The position numbers and the translations under genes were made by a program. DNA of 64,000 nt from Kalaharituber pfeilii. Lineage: Eukaryota; Ascomycota; Pezizomycetes; Pezizales; Pezizaceae. Position 1 is the first letter of the stretch. Each line of letters opens with the position of its first letter. The notes beneath the pieces were generated by a model, which made no database searches, was not told the DNA's origin, and worked only from the letters and a program-made list of their open reading frames with translations. Of this stretch, positions 11,601 to 21,179 are shown in pieces. The stretch is from assembly GCA_015179045.1 (NCBI GenBank), contig WHUZ01000008.1, forward strand, positions 186,001-250,000, given 5' to 3'.

Positions 11601-11783
11601 TCGTAACTCAGTACTATACTAGCCAGTAAAATATGTATTCGGACAGGGATACTAATGCACATTATGCGCTACGTCCGAATACATATTTAGCTAGTATAAG
11701 ATGGCTTTCGTGGTTGTCGCCAAGGTCTTTTCGACAGGGGTTCGGTGTACGCCAAGAGGGATGTAACTCAGTACTATATAAGA
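11601..11783 (-). mobile_element. Short Helitron 5'-end fragment
   Basis: The minus strand starts TCTTATATAGTACTGAG at 11783 and repeats the 5' terminal region of Helitron 2. It is split by a 76-bp palindromic MITE at 11619. Confidence 0.6.
11619..11694. mobile_element. 76-bp near-palindromic MITE, copy a
   Basis: Starts CTAGCCAGTAAAATATGTAT and ends in the inverted sequence through TATTTAGCTAG, flanked by TA on both sides. The same element is at 45633-45719. The TIRs (about 28 bp) leave only about 20 bp of unique centre. Confidence 0.85.
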
Positions 11784-12067
11784 TTCCATTTTTGGTTAGC
11801 TACTTTCCACTTTTAGCTAGACTACGATATACTATACTATATTTGGTGATTACTAAAGGGCGACATTTATGACCCCTCTCCATATAAAATTCCTGATCTT
11901 TAACTCTATGAAACACTATAACAAAAAATCAAATAAATAGATATCGCTTCATAACTTTATTCTTCATTGTCTGATCTATCATATTACGACACGAAACTAA
12001 TTTTATCTCATTATTTTAGTTGCGCTTTAGAGCGTTGAAGTTGGGGTGCAATTTACTCCGTGTACAG
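11784..12067. other. No recognised feature
   Basis: AT-rich sequence with no ORF, repeat or motif that I can place. Confidence 0.5.
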
Positions 12068-13330
12068 ATGTCCCCAACCATATCCGGACAGAGGATAAAT
12101 GCATATCATGCGCTATGCAGTAGTTGGCATAATCTAGCACATTTTCGTATGCTTGGCTGTGGATGTTTATGAGACCAGTCCAAATTTCGTGGATATGATA
12201 GTTGTTCTCGTGCCCAGACTCTGTGGATAGTGTCCAATTTTATTATGTCAGAAGTATCCGGACTGCTGACATAATGAATTTGGGACTTGCAACACTAACA
12301 GTCCTATACCTACGTATCAGGACAAGGAAAATAGATAAAAGTCCTCTACTAGGAATATAAAAATGGCACTGCAGGCAACCATGATAAGCACAAGTTCAGG
12401 CATTATAATAATCAAAACTTACAATTTTGATAGGTCCTAAAATTTCGAGACTGCTTTTCAGGGCTTTTCTAGAAGCTTTTCCAAGGCTATTCCAAGAGCT
12501 GTTCCAGCGGCTGTTCCAGAGGCCATTGAAATACTGTTCGAGAGGCTGTTCGAGCTCAAACGGCCTCCGAAACGGCCTCCAAAGTACAGTAGCCTCCGGA
12601 ACAACCTCTGGAATGACCTCCGGAACAGCCTCAGAACAGCCTCTGAACAGCCTCCGGGATACCCTTCTAAACAGCTGCTCGAACAGCTGCTTCTAGCATG
12701 TCAGCAGCTACTCAAACAGCCTCCGGAACATCCTCCGCAAAAGCTTCCAGAGAAGCCTCTGGAACAGGCTACAGAAGAGCACTGCAATAGCAGTGAAAAC
12801 AAGCAGTAGTGACCTACCCCCAGTAGCAGTACTCTTATCTGCACTTTATCACAACTTCAAGATTTGTAGCTGATGCATATGTGAAGCTCTCAAAACTGCA
12901 TTCTCAATGATATCAGTACATGTTGACTTCAGTACCTTCATTATTGTAGATATTATTTTTATTGATTAAGGCAATATTGGGCTACTTGGTATACGAATAT
13001 CTCAATGTAGGCCCCAATAGCTACTCTTTTCTGAGGGGTTATTTCAGCGCCTATGAGAATATTATTATCTTACTAAGTATGATACTTGAGTTTTTACCTA
13101 GACCTTTTTTGCCTGCCGTCCTTATATATACTACCTTGTTCTTGTTCTTGTGTTCATTTATAATAGGCCTAAATTCATTATGTCAACTGTCCAGATACTT
13201 CTAACATAATAAAATTTGGACATATCACGAAATTGGACTAGTCTCATAGATATCCATAGCCAAGCATACGAACATATGCTTGTTTAGACCAAATGCGGCA
13301 TATCGCATAATTGTCATGCCGCAATAGGAA
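12068..13330. mobile_element. Relic of the 41.8-kb Tc1/mariner family, transposase lost
   Basis: The left part (CCGGACAGAGGATAAATGCA, then the TGCTTGGCTGTGGATG region) and right part (inverted CCATAGCCAAGCATACG and ATTCATTATGTCAACTGTCC) match the ends of the element at 41839-45797. Between them lie a 12-bp repeat array and about 400 bp with no transposase. Exact termini are not identifiable. Confidence 0.65.
12440..12790 (+). repeat. 12-bp degenerate repeat array, GCTGTTCCAGAG type
   Basis: Units such as GCTGTTCCAGAG change orientation near 12545 to CCTCCGGAACAG. The same units flank the transposase of the 41.8-kb element. The open frames here are by-products of the period. Confidence 0.85.
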
Positions 13331-13754
13331 ATAACAGGGATTAGTTCTTGGTAACCACCATGCAGTGATCGACCCGAACCACAGAATGCTCTCGAACCGC
13401 CGCCATAGCTCTACATCATTCCACATCATTCTACAGCATTCTACAAGCACTCTTCTATGTCGTCATGTATGTTTCTATTTCCATCTGTCTTCTTCGATGT
13501 CGTCATGTCCAAGTTCATGCAATACTCGTACCTGCTACTTCTGTTCACTCTCCCTCGTCTATATATACCTCTCCTACCCGCCTGTATGTAGTCTCCACTG
13601 GTCAACGTACGCTCATTCTCTCTTCTACCTTGTCCCTCTCTGTCCCTGCTGTCTCGTAGCACCCGCGATCGTGCCTTCGCCTACTGATCCCAGCATCGCC
13701 CTTACAATAATATGCATTTATCCCCTGTCCGGAAACTGATTTTTTCGGCTAGTA
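13331..13754. other. Nothing convincing
   Basis: Overlapping short open frames on both strands (for example 13365-13739) are pyrimidine-rich and show no domain. TTCTATGTCGTCATGT recurs twice (13453, 13490). Confidence 0.4.
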
Positions 13755-13898
13755 CAGGGACGGCACAGGTCTTCAGATTGCATACATTCAAGGTGTATGT
13801 ATGCTGTCTATAAAACATATAGGAGTGTCTGCATACCTCGCCTCTCACGCATATGCATAAGCCTGGCATGCGATCTGAAGACCTGTGCCGTCCCCCTG
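13755..13898. mobile_element. 144-bp TA-flanked MITE
   Basis: Inverted ends CAGGGACGGCACAGGTCTTC and its complement (one extra C on the right), with TA on both sides. No coding capacity; pogo/Tc1-type by target site. Confidence 0.85.
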
Positions 13899-13904
13899 TA
13901 GATA

Positions 13905-14784
13905 CCTCTGCAACCGGGCAGGCTAGTCTACAGTCCCCTGTCGATACCCCTGCATCTGGCCTGCCCGGAGAGATCCCGTACTGAAGCTCTCTAACAACTA
14001 ACCAAGCTGAATTTGGTCTGTGGCTTGTTATCATAGACGAGATTTCAGAGTCCCACTTTTGGAAGGGATGAGGAAGCGAGGGACGCACAAAGAATGTATC
14101 TCATCTGTGGCTCAGGTATATGGTACATTAGATATACTATGCATAAAAGCGTTTCAAGCAAGGCACAACTGCAAGTTCCACATTACCCGGCATGTAGTAA
14201 CCTGTATATTTCTTCATATTTGCCATTAACTGTGGGATGTCGAACTAAAAACTCTCATGCCATAGAATTACATTACTAAGCGTTCGCTGCAGAATCAAAA
14301 CAGCCCAGGGCCTCATTGTAGCTACCCAGGACTCTACAGCACTCTCTTCACCTCTAGTACGCAATTGCTGCCTTTTCCTTTCCTTTCTTTCCACGCTCCT
14401 TGGAGTTTTATACGTAGTATCATACCCTTTATATAAAGCATGAATCTATTGTGGGTATTGACTCCTCCCGATGTTTGTATGCATAAACGATTGCTGTATT
14501 AATATCTTTAGGCTTACTTTACTGTCACATAACTATCGAAATGTATAGAATTCGCTGAGATACGTAGCATAATTGTAGTTGAAAGGTTGGGAGCGGATTG
14601 CTAAAGCGGGGCTATAAACGCGGTACTGTATCGTTTACAGGGGAAAGAACGTTTCCACATCACATACGTTCCTCAGGTTATCCCTTGTGGTTCCATAGCT
14701 AACGTGGCTAGCATTTGAGACTCTCTTCTTTAAATCTTCCAAGCGAAATAGGTAAACACAGAGCGCGCATTGATCTCTTGGCGG
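13905..14784. other. No recognised gene
   Basis: Only short open frames without domain signal. I see no repeat shared with other parts of the window. Confidence 0.4.
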
Positions 14785-15015
14785 TATGAGCGGGTCAGGG
14801 GGTATAGTCGACCAGCCGTGGGTCCTCTGCTGGGAGGTCACTTGGCAATTCGGCTCAAAGGGATACTTTGAGTTGTACTGTGTGGTCCCGTGCTGAGTGC
14901 GTTTTTTTTAAAAAAAAAAAAAAGTCAATCGCATGCCGCCCTTAGGCAATGGCGATAGTGCTGAGTGTTTGTGCAAGTGCGGATGTACAAGCAAGGAGAG
15001 AACAACTGATGTTTG
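14785..15015. repeat. Dispersed repeat R5, copy a
   Basis: GAGCGGGTCAGGGGGTA...GCTGGGAGGTCACT...GTTGTACTGTGTGGT and the part after the T1 insertion (GTGCAAGTGCGGATGTA) match 55347-55480. It may be an LTR or DNA-transposon edge; unclassified. Confidence 0.65.
14900..14957 (-). mobile_element. T1 micro-insertion
   Basis: T8A13 tract then inverted T1 stem-loop. Target duplication GTGCTGAGTG at 14890-14899 and 14958-14967. It interrupts repeat R5. Confidence 0.85.
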
Positions 15016-15654
15016 TATGTATTAAATATAGCAGAAGGTGATCGGTAAGAACATAAAGGCAAGCTACGTAAAGAACAGGCAAAAGTAAAGGAGAACTGAA
15101 GACAGGAATAAAGAACTGAATTGTAGAATAGAAGATGTGTAGGAAAGAACTGAATGTTAAAACGAAGAGCTGTACAGAATCACCGCCTCTTATATTGCTG
15201 GCCGACCAAATATCCATTTCTAATCACACTTCCTTCCAGCCTTACCCTCATTCCCAGTGCTCGCTTACTGTACAACCCAGGTGGCCTGCGGCTTCCTTGA
15301 GCCCAGCGCCAGCGCTGCTATAGCAGTTAGGCGCTGCCGCCTACCACAGCGGCACAATATTTCTAGCGGCACAATATTTCTTTATTTCCTTTTTTTTTTC
15401 TTTTTTTTTTTTGGGTTCCGTCTGGCTCAACAGGCGCACTATGTGCAACCGAGATCGTGGAGGATGGAACACACTTACTTAATTAGGCGTAACAAGCATT
15501 AAATATAACTAAGGCTTCACACCAACAATGGACAAATACATCTTACCCTGACATATATACTCTCCCCTTCATCATCTAAAGTATGCGAAATGTACAGTGT
15601 TGATATCCGAAGGACAAATCTTTTCAAGATTATGTGTCCTCCATGTGTCTTCTA

Positions 15655-16046
15655 GGCGTTAAAATCTACATGCACAACTGCCTCTGTTCCCTCCCACCCC
15701 ACCTAGCGTTAAGAAGAGAGACCCACCTGCCCGTGCCAAAGGAAAGACTACCACCTCCAGGGCCACTTCAACTACAAAGAGCAAGCCCCTTTTACCAAAT
15801 AAGCCGGAACTACGACCTACAACTTCAGCAATAGTAGTTCATGGGATAGCAGTGACCAAGAGACTGGGGAATGTTCGGAGGTGGTTGGAAGTGGATAATG
15901 AACTGGGCACAAAAATCGCTGGGGCTAGATGGCTGTTGAAGCAAGAGAGGAGGGAGGGGAAGGTGACTAGTTCTGTTGTTTACCTGGAGGGGGCAGGTAG
16001 GACAAGTCAAATACCAGAGACTCTACGCATCGGAGGTAAGAAGCAG
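15655..16046 (+). pseudogene. LINE ORF1 fragment (RNA-binding-like region)
   Basis: One frame reads VVHGIAVTKRLGNVRRWLEV...GARWLLKQERREGKVTSSVVYLE...LRIGGK, the same module as at 25.4, 41.4, 54.5, 55.8 and 56.7 kb. Upstream is a proline-rich linker. The frame shifts between linker and module, and the copy is cut at 16047 by the GGCC-rich element. Confidence 0.75.
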
Positions 16047-16976
16047 TGTTCCCAACCGGCCAGGCCGCCGACCAGGCCGCCTGGACCGGCCGGCTTGGCG
16101 GCCTGGCTTGGCAGGCCTGAAACAGCCCAGGCCGGCCAGGCCAAGGTTACAGATGGCCCAGGCCGGTCCAGGCCGGTCCAGGCCGCCCAGGCTGGTCCAG
16201 GCCATTCAGGCCGTTCAAGCAATTTCAGGGGCAGGAGGGCTGGTTACGAGGCTATTTCAGGGGCCACCTTCAGGTTGGACACGGATTTAATTTGAACCTT
16301 TCAATATTTTCGGATAACTATCTAGACTTTTTTTTATTGAGCAGCGCTTTTCGCAGGTATTCAGGTAAGTAATTTTTTTTTGTATCGCTTGACTATATAC
16401 TAATTTCTTATTAGTATTGCAGGGAGACAGACATTCCAACCACCGGTACTGGAGATGATGATTCCTTTAGTATTCTCCTATTCTTCACTCTCCATAGTGC
16501 AGTTCAAGTTTTGACCTTGCATCGACGATTCCCTGCAGTCCAATCTGATGCCGATATCGAGTCTTCTGGAATTTGGGTTACAAAAATCTGGTGCGACAAA
16601 GTTGGATTTGACAATATGGTGAAGATGTGCATGGCTAATGGAAAGCGATACTGGCGGTGTAAAATCAGCAAGCAAAATCCTAAACATTAGAGTAGAATTT
16701 AGAGTACGTTCTGTATATAGCTACTGTATAACTTAACTCACACTGTAGCCTGAATGGCCTCAATGGCCTGGACCGGCCTGAATGGCCTGAATGGCCTGAA
16801 TGGCCTGGACCGGCCTGGGCGGCCTGGACCGGCCTGAAACATTCAGGCCGCCTGGACCGGCGCGGGCGGACCTCACGGCCGGCCTGAATGTTTCAGGCCG
16901 GCCCAGGCCTACATTTCTATGGCCCAGGCCGGCCAGGCCATACCCTTGGCCTGGCCTGGCCGGCCCGTTGGGAACA
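16047..16976. mobile_element. GGCC-rich element with palindromic arms
   Basis: Ends TGTTCCCAAC and GTTGGGAACA are inverted repeats. Each arm (about 200 bp) is built from GGCCTGGACC, GGCCTGAAT and GGCCAGGCC units, so the arms can pair with each other. The AT-richer centre (16410-16690) includes an open frame ending GKRYWRCKISKQNPKH without clear identity. No certain target duplication. It interrupts a LINE ORF1 fragment, which supports insertion. Confidence 0.65.
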
Positions 16977-17029
16977 TAGCATGGGTGATCCGGCCTACAA
17001 TCCGGTGTCATAGACCTACCTCCGGGTAA

Positions 17030-17095
17030 TAAAGGGGTCCTGCCATAGGCCGAGGGCCTCTATATGGGGTTACGTGATCAAAAACAAACAAAAAA
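17030..17095 (+). mobile_element. T3-tail insertion
   Basis: CCTGCCATAGGCCGAGGGCC, then a GGGGTTACGTGATC tail and A-rich end. It follows the T3 pattern (CCCTGCCATAGGC...GCC...GGGGTYAYGTGAT). Target duplication not found. Confidence 0.6.
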
Positions 17096-17635
17096 ACTGC
17101 TCTGTTACGTATTGTATATATGCGCCAAGAGATTTCTCGTACCCGGACTATTATTTTCGGCCTTCAGCCATAACTCGGTTCAGCTTCGGGAGAGGTATAG
17201 GTAAGCACAGTTTTGGTGAGATTCGCTCTACCTCTGTGCACTGTCCTCCAGCCGCATGTCTCAAGTGTCAATGTATACACTCCAGACCCCGCATTATCTG
17301 CTGCAAATCAGCTATAAAATCGCAAACCGGTGAGGTACAAATGGCATCACCAAAGCCGGCACATTTTGCAGATCCATCCCATATGCGCAGCCCCTTGGGC
17401 AGTATCATGCTGAGTTAATACTGATACCTCAGCTGCGGTTCGAGAATCCTTAGAACGCTGATTTTGATACGAGTGGGGAGCGCTTCCTATCTTTTGTAGT
17501 CGTGCATCCGAAATAAGTTCACACCCTGGCCTTGGATTGCGCAAATCGCAGACCTGATCAGCTTGAGAGTTTCCATCGGCAACAATCCACACCTTGTGAG
17601 TTGATAATGCATACACCATCAAGGAACATCATATC

Positions 17636-17652
17636 ACTCATTTTCGTGCGGA
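17636..17652 (+). promoter_or_regulatory. Conserved upstream motif of the membrane-protein family
   Basis: ACTCATTTTCGTGCGG lies about 63 bp before the ATG of copy 1. It recurs about 74 bp before copy 2 (23670-23685, one change) and about 50 bp before copy 3 (51762-51777). The rest of the 5' flanks is only weakly alike, so this block may be a promoter or transcription-start element. Confidence 0.5.
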
Positions 17653-19436
17653 TTCCAGCGCCCTGGTCATCTGCAAAGTAACCCACACATGCACAAAGCG
17701 ACCCAACAGCAAAATGACAACGCGCCTATGCACCCTGCCCAATTTCAACGAATGCACAGTTCGTGGCGAGACAGGCTGCTGCGAAATGGTACGGACAGCT
17801 ACTGCATGCCCGCTGTCATACACAGCATGTAAGTATAAGGGCAACGAGTTCCGTGAAGAGGCATTGTATTTGCAGGAGGTTGGATACAGGTTTGGTTGTT
17901 GCCCAATGTAAGTTGCCTTGGAGCCGTGCACTCTACAATATTCCTTCAGACGCAGGTGTAACTGGCAAGGGATCCTGTCAAGGAGTGAAGCTATGATTGA
18001 ACCGACATTAACCTCCAATATATATATTCCGATTACGTAGTGACTTCTCTTGCCTTCCTCGCCCGTCATGTGTCGGCTACGCCGAAATTTACCCCAGTGT
18101 CCTCACCGTCACTCACGAGGTTGTCTCAGTCTCAATGTTTGTCACCGTCGTCGTGGTTATGGTAAAAGAGGGCACAACTCAAACAGTCGTGTTAACCGAG
18201 ACAGTGACTGTTGGAGGCCAAACAAGCACTGACACAAGCAACTCCAAGCCGTTAACAACTGACCCAACGACGACTTATTATTCCTACCCCTCCACAAAAA
18301 CTATCTCCCTCCAATTGACAGGCTCTAGCGCCTCGAGTCTGATAACTTCTGTTTTAACGCTCAAGACGCTGTATCCGACATATCTTCCGAAACTGAATTT
18401 GGGCGTACCCAGGCCAGATAATCAGAGGAATGCTGGGAGTAGAGATAATGGCCTCACAAAAGGTGCCCTGGCAGCAACTGTGGTTGTCTCTTCCAACTCT
18501 CTTCACTAGTCGGAGTCCTGCTTTTGGCTATGTGCATTAGAATCTGGCGGAACCTCTCCGGACAGGCAGATTCTGCCTGCGGCTCCCGGACCTCATCAGA
18601 CGATAAACTTTTACGCCATGACCCTGTGAGACAGGTACCAACATTGCGGAATAGTAGATCGATTGTTGGTACTCGTACAATACTCAGCGATCTAAGACCA
18701 CACCTTCTATGAATACAGCAGGGCAAATGCTTGCAAATATTCGAGCAGGCTTAACAGAGGCTGGATTTCATTACCGATCTCGATACTCCTATACCCAAGA
18801 GGATGGTACTTCAGTTCCACAATCGCGACAACTAGAGCAACTCTTTTTCTGCACAGACGATCAAATTAAGCTTGCTCGCAGATTTGTTTCTCAATTTGTA
18901 ATGCAAATTGATGCTACATTTTCTACTAATATATTAAAGCTACCTCTTTCTAGCTGTATCGGCATAACTAATACTGGTCTTACATTTCCATTTGCTTTGT
19001 CATTTATTCGCGCGGAGAGTAAAGAGGCATTTGATTTTATTTTTGACTGTTTGGATGAGCTTTTCTGGGTTGATGGCAGTGCTAGACCTCGGGTTATTTT
19101 AGCTGATCAAGCAGCTGGGCTCCTGGCTTCCTTTCAACTACGTTTTAGGGATAGTTCTGTCCTACATCAACTGTGTGAGTGGCATGCAGCTGAAAACATC
19201 AAAGCGCGTCTCACCAACTCAGGCCGCTATGACAAGACAGTTCGTAATATCTTAGGCAACTACATTTGGAGATACATCAAAGCGTCAACAGTGGAAGCAC
19301 TAGATGAGGCACGAAAAGAGCTCCTAGACCAGCTTTACGATCCCGAAAAGGAGTATCTACGTATACATTGGATTCCTAAAGAAGTACAATTCTGCCGCGC
19401 TTATACAACTACCTATCCAAATCTTGGCTGTTTTTC

Positions 19437-19476
19437 AACTCAACGTACCAAAAAAAAAAAAAACTCAACGTACCGA
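19437..19476 (+). mobile_element. Poly(A)-only insertion with target duplication
   Basis: AACTCAACGTACC, then 12 A, then AACTCAACGTACC again, where a single copy restores the MULE reading frame (CFSTQRTESYHRPL). No element body is present. It looks like target-primed reverse transcription that copied only the poly(A) tail. Confidence 0.8.
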
Positions 19477-19830
19477 AAGTTATCATCGCCCACTCAAAGA
19501 AGGCCTTAATATGCAACTTAGTTTAGAGGCAGCAGTTAAAGCATTAACAGCCCATGTTAAGCTATTAGCACAGAAGGTTGATGAGGCAGAACGTGATAGT
19601 CGAACGAAAATTCCTATTGGAATTGATCAAAAGATATTTAGTGCTTTATTGCATAAAGTATCTTTATTTGCTTTAAATCTTTTGCGTATTGAATGGGCAA
19701 AAGCACCAATAAATTCGGATTCTCAAACTGATTGCAGATGTAGTATTACCTATCAATATGAGCTTCCATGTCAACACAAGCTCAGGCCTTTGTTTGAATT
19801 GCAGACACCAATTCCAATTACTTCAATTCA

Positions 19831-19990
19831 TTGGGATGTAGATAGTTTCCCTTTCCCGCATCACGTAGGACCACCGCGGGCAACACATGTAGTTAGTGGG
19901 TGCGATCGTTTTTCTTTTACTTTCATTAATAAAGACCCTCGCCATAGCCCTTTGGGCGGCATGCGAGTATTGATATAAAAAAAAAAAAAA
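19831..19990 (+). mobile_element. Truncated LINE 3' end with T1 tail in the MULE
   Basis: About 100 bp of LINE 3' UTR, the T1 stem-loop (CTCGCC...GCCC-TTT-GGGC...GCGAG) and A tract. Bases CATT occur on both sides; removing the insert joins ITSIH to SRWLLTTSES in frame. Confidence 0.8.
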
Positions 19991-20626
19991 CATTCTAGAT
20001 GGTTATTAACTACATCCGAGTCAATCGAGCCTACAGTATCTATGTTTGAAACAACCGGATCACGATCGCAAACAGCACCGACTGGATCATCAAGCTCGCA
20101 TATGTTGGTAAAATCATCTGTTGAACTAGAGCAATTTCACGCCAATCTCTCTAGTGAAGAAGCAGAGCGGTTTGCTTACCTTCAAGCCCGTCAAACTGCT
20201 CAACTTATTCGGCAGTTTGAAAATCGTCAGGCCTTGCAGAATATACCAGAATGTTTACCACCTACACCTGCACCTCGATCGCATACTCTGAAGAGACTCC
20301 GTACTGCAAATGAACAAGCTCTTATACGTCTAGAGCAGCGCACTGCAAATACAACTGAGAATAACACCTTATATCCTAAGAACAAGAGACAGCGAAAGAC
20401 GGAAGCTGCCAGCAGTGCGAAGGCTACCGGCAGTGTGGCCAGAACAGATAAGAGAGTAATGTCAGAGAGTGAGGTGGTTCAGGAGACGCAAGATTTTATT
20501 TTTGTTTCCTCATCCACTCATTAGTTTGTTTCCTCATACACTTGTTATTTCAGATCCATTTTTTCATTTTTTTTTTTCCCTAATTGAGTAATCCCACATT
20601 CAATCTAGTTGGTCAGCATGGGTTGG

Positions 20627-20690
20627 AGCCCTGCCATGGCGAACAGCTACAAGCGGGGTCATGTGATATAAAAAAAAAAAAAAAAAAAAA
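20627..20690 (+). mobile_element. T2 micro-insertion in the MULE
   Basis: CCCTGCCATGGCGAACAGCT...GCGGGGTCATGTGATATA plus A tract. Target duplication AGCATGGGTTGG at 20615-20626 and 20691-20702. Confidence 0.92.
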
Positions 20691-21179
20691 AGCATGGGTT
20701 GGTAGCGAGCGGGCATGTACGTACTTAATTATCCTTGTCTTTCCATCTACCTGTACCAACAATTGATCTACTATTCCGCAATGTTGGTACCTGTCTCACA
20801 GGGTCATGGCGTAAACGTTTATCGTCTGATGAGGTCCGGGAGCCGCAGGCAGAATCTGCCTGTCCGGAGAGGTTCCGAGAATCTGGCGGCGACACAAGCG
20901 GAGAATGGCCGGATTGCCCTCACATTCTGAAGATTAGCCATGTAGGCCCATCGCAGTTAACTACAAATGGTTCAAAATCAGCGTTCTCAACTGCTGGATA
21001 CAATATTGCAGAATTGGAAGTGGATGACTTGTTGATTAACCCCACTGAAGAAGTGCCAGTATACAATGCTGAGCTTCCGGCGACCCCGGTTCCAGTAGAG
21101 TTGGCTGGAGATTGTGAGAGGACAGGTGCGATGCATGATGAGATGGTTCAAGTTAGGACAACTGAGATATAATGAACTT

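Larger units (their letters stand above)
18709..20524 (+). pseudogene. MULE transposase, frameshifted
   Basis: The first part (18709 to about 19449) has the MULE domain: FVMQIDATFSTN (catalytic Asp), RVILADQAAGL (second Asp) and the LHQLCEWHAAENIKARL block. A 25-bp poly(A)-plus-duplication insert shifts the frame at 19450. Downstream the frame continues ESYHRPLKEGLN..., and a SWIM-type zinc motif CRCSITYQYELPCQHKL lies near 19735. A LINE tail (19831-19990) interrupts it after PIPITSIH. The rest (TSESIEPTVS...) runs to 20524 with a basic C-terminus. The usual N-terminal region is missing. It cannot code for one transposase now. Confidence 0.88.
18548..20877 (+). mobile_element. MULE (Mutator-like) DNA transposon, 2,330 bp
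   Basis: Terminal inverted repeats of about 125 bp (18548-18672 and 20753-20877, only a couple of differences) start CGGAACCTCTCCGGACAGGC. A perfect 9-bp target duplication AGAATCTGG flanks it (18539-18547, 20878-20886), the size expected for MULEs. It carries a transposase relic and three LINE-derived insertions of its own. Inserted in copy 1 of the membrane-protein family. Confidence 0.95.
17714..21172 (+). pseudogene. Cysteine-rich single-pass membrane protein family, copy 1, disrupted
   Basis: Exon 1 (17714-17907) encodes MTTRLCTLPNFNEC... ending GCCP, followed by a 133-bp intron and exon 2 from 18041 (CLPRPSCVGY, Ser/Thr-rich hinge, YPTYLPKLNLG). The frame breaks in the transmembrane segment through an 11-bp insertion next to TCTTCC at about 18496-18506. 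A 2.3-kb MULE then splits the stop-transfer codons, with AGAATCTGG duplicated. After the MULE the tail resumes (20878-21172) with an early shift at about 20928. The end reads IAELEVDDLLINP...VYNAELPATPVPVEL, as in copies 2 and 3. Copy 1 cannot make the full protein. Confidence 0.9.

Noticed and set aside
16007..16295. Open frames over the GGCC repeats (GRPGRLDRPAW-like peptides)
   Set aside because: Open in many frames on both strands because of GC-rich repeat units; no independent evidence of coding.
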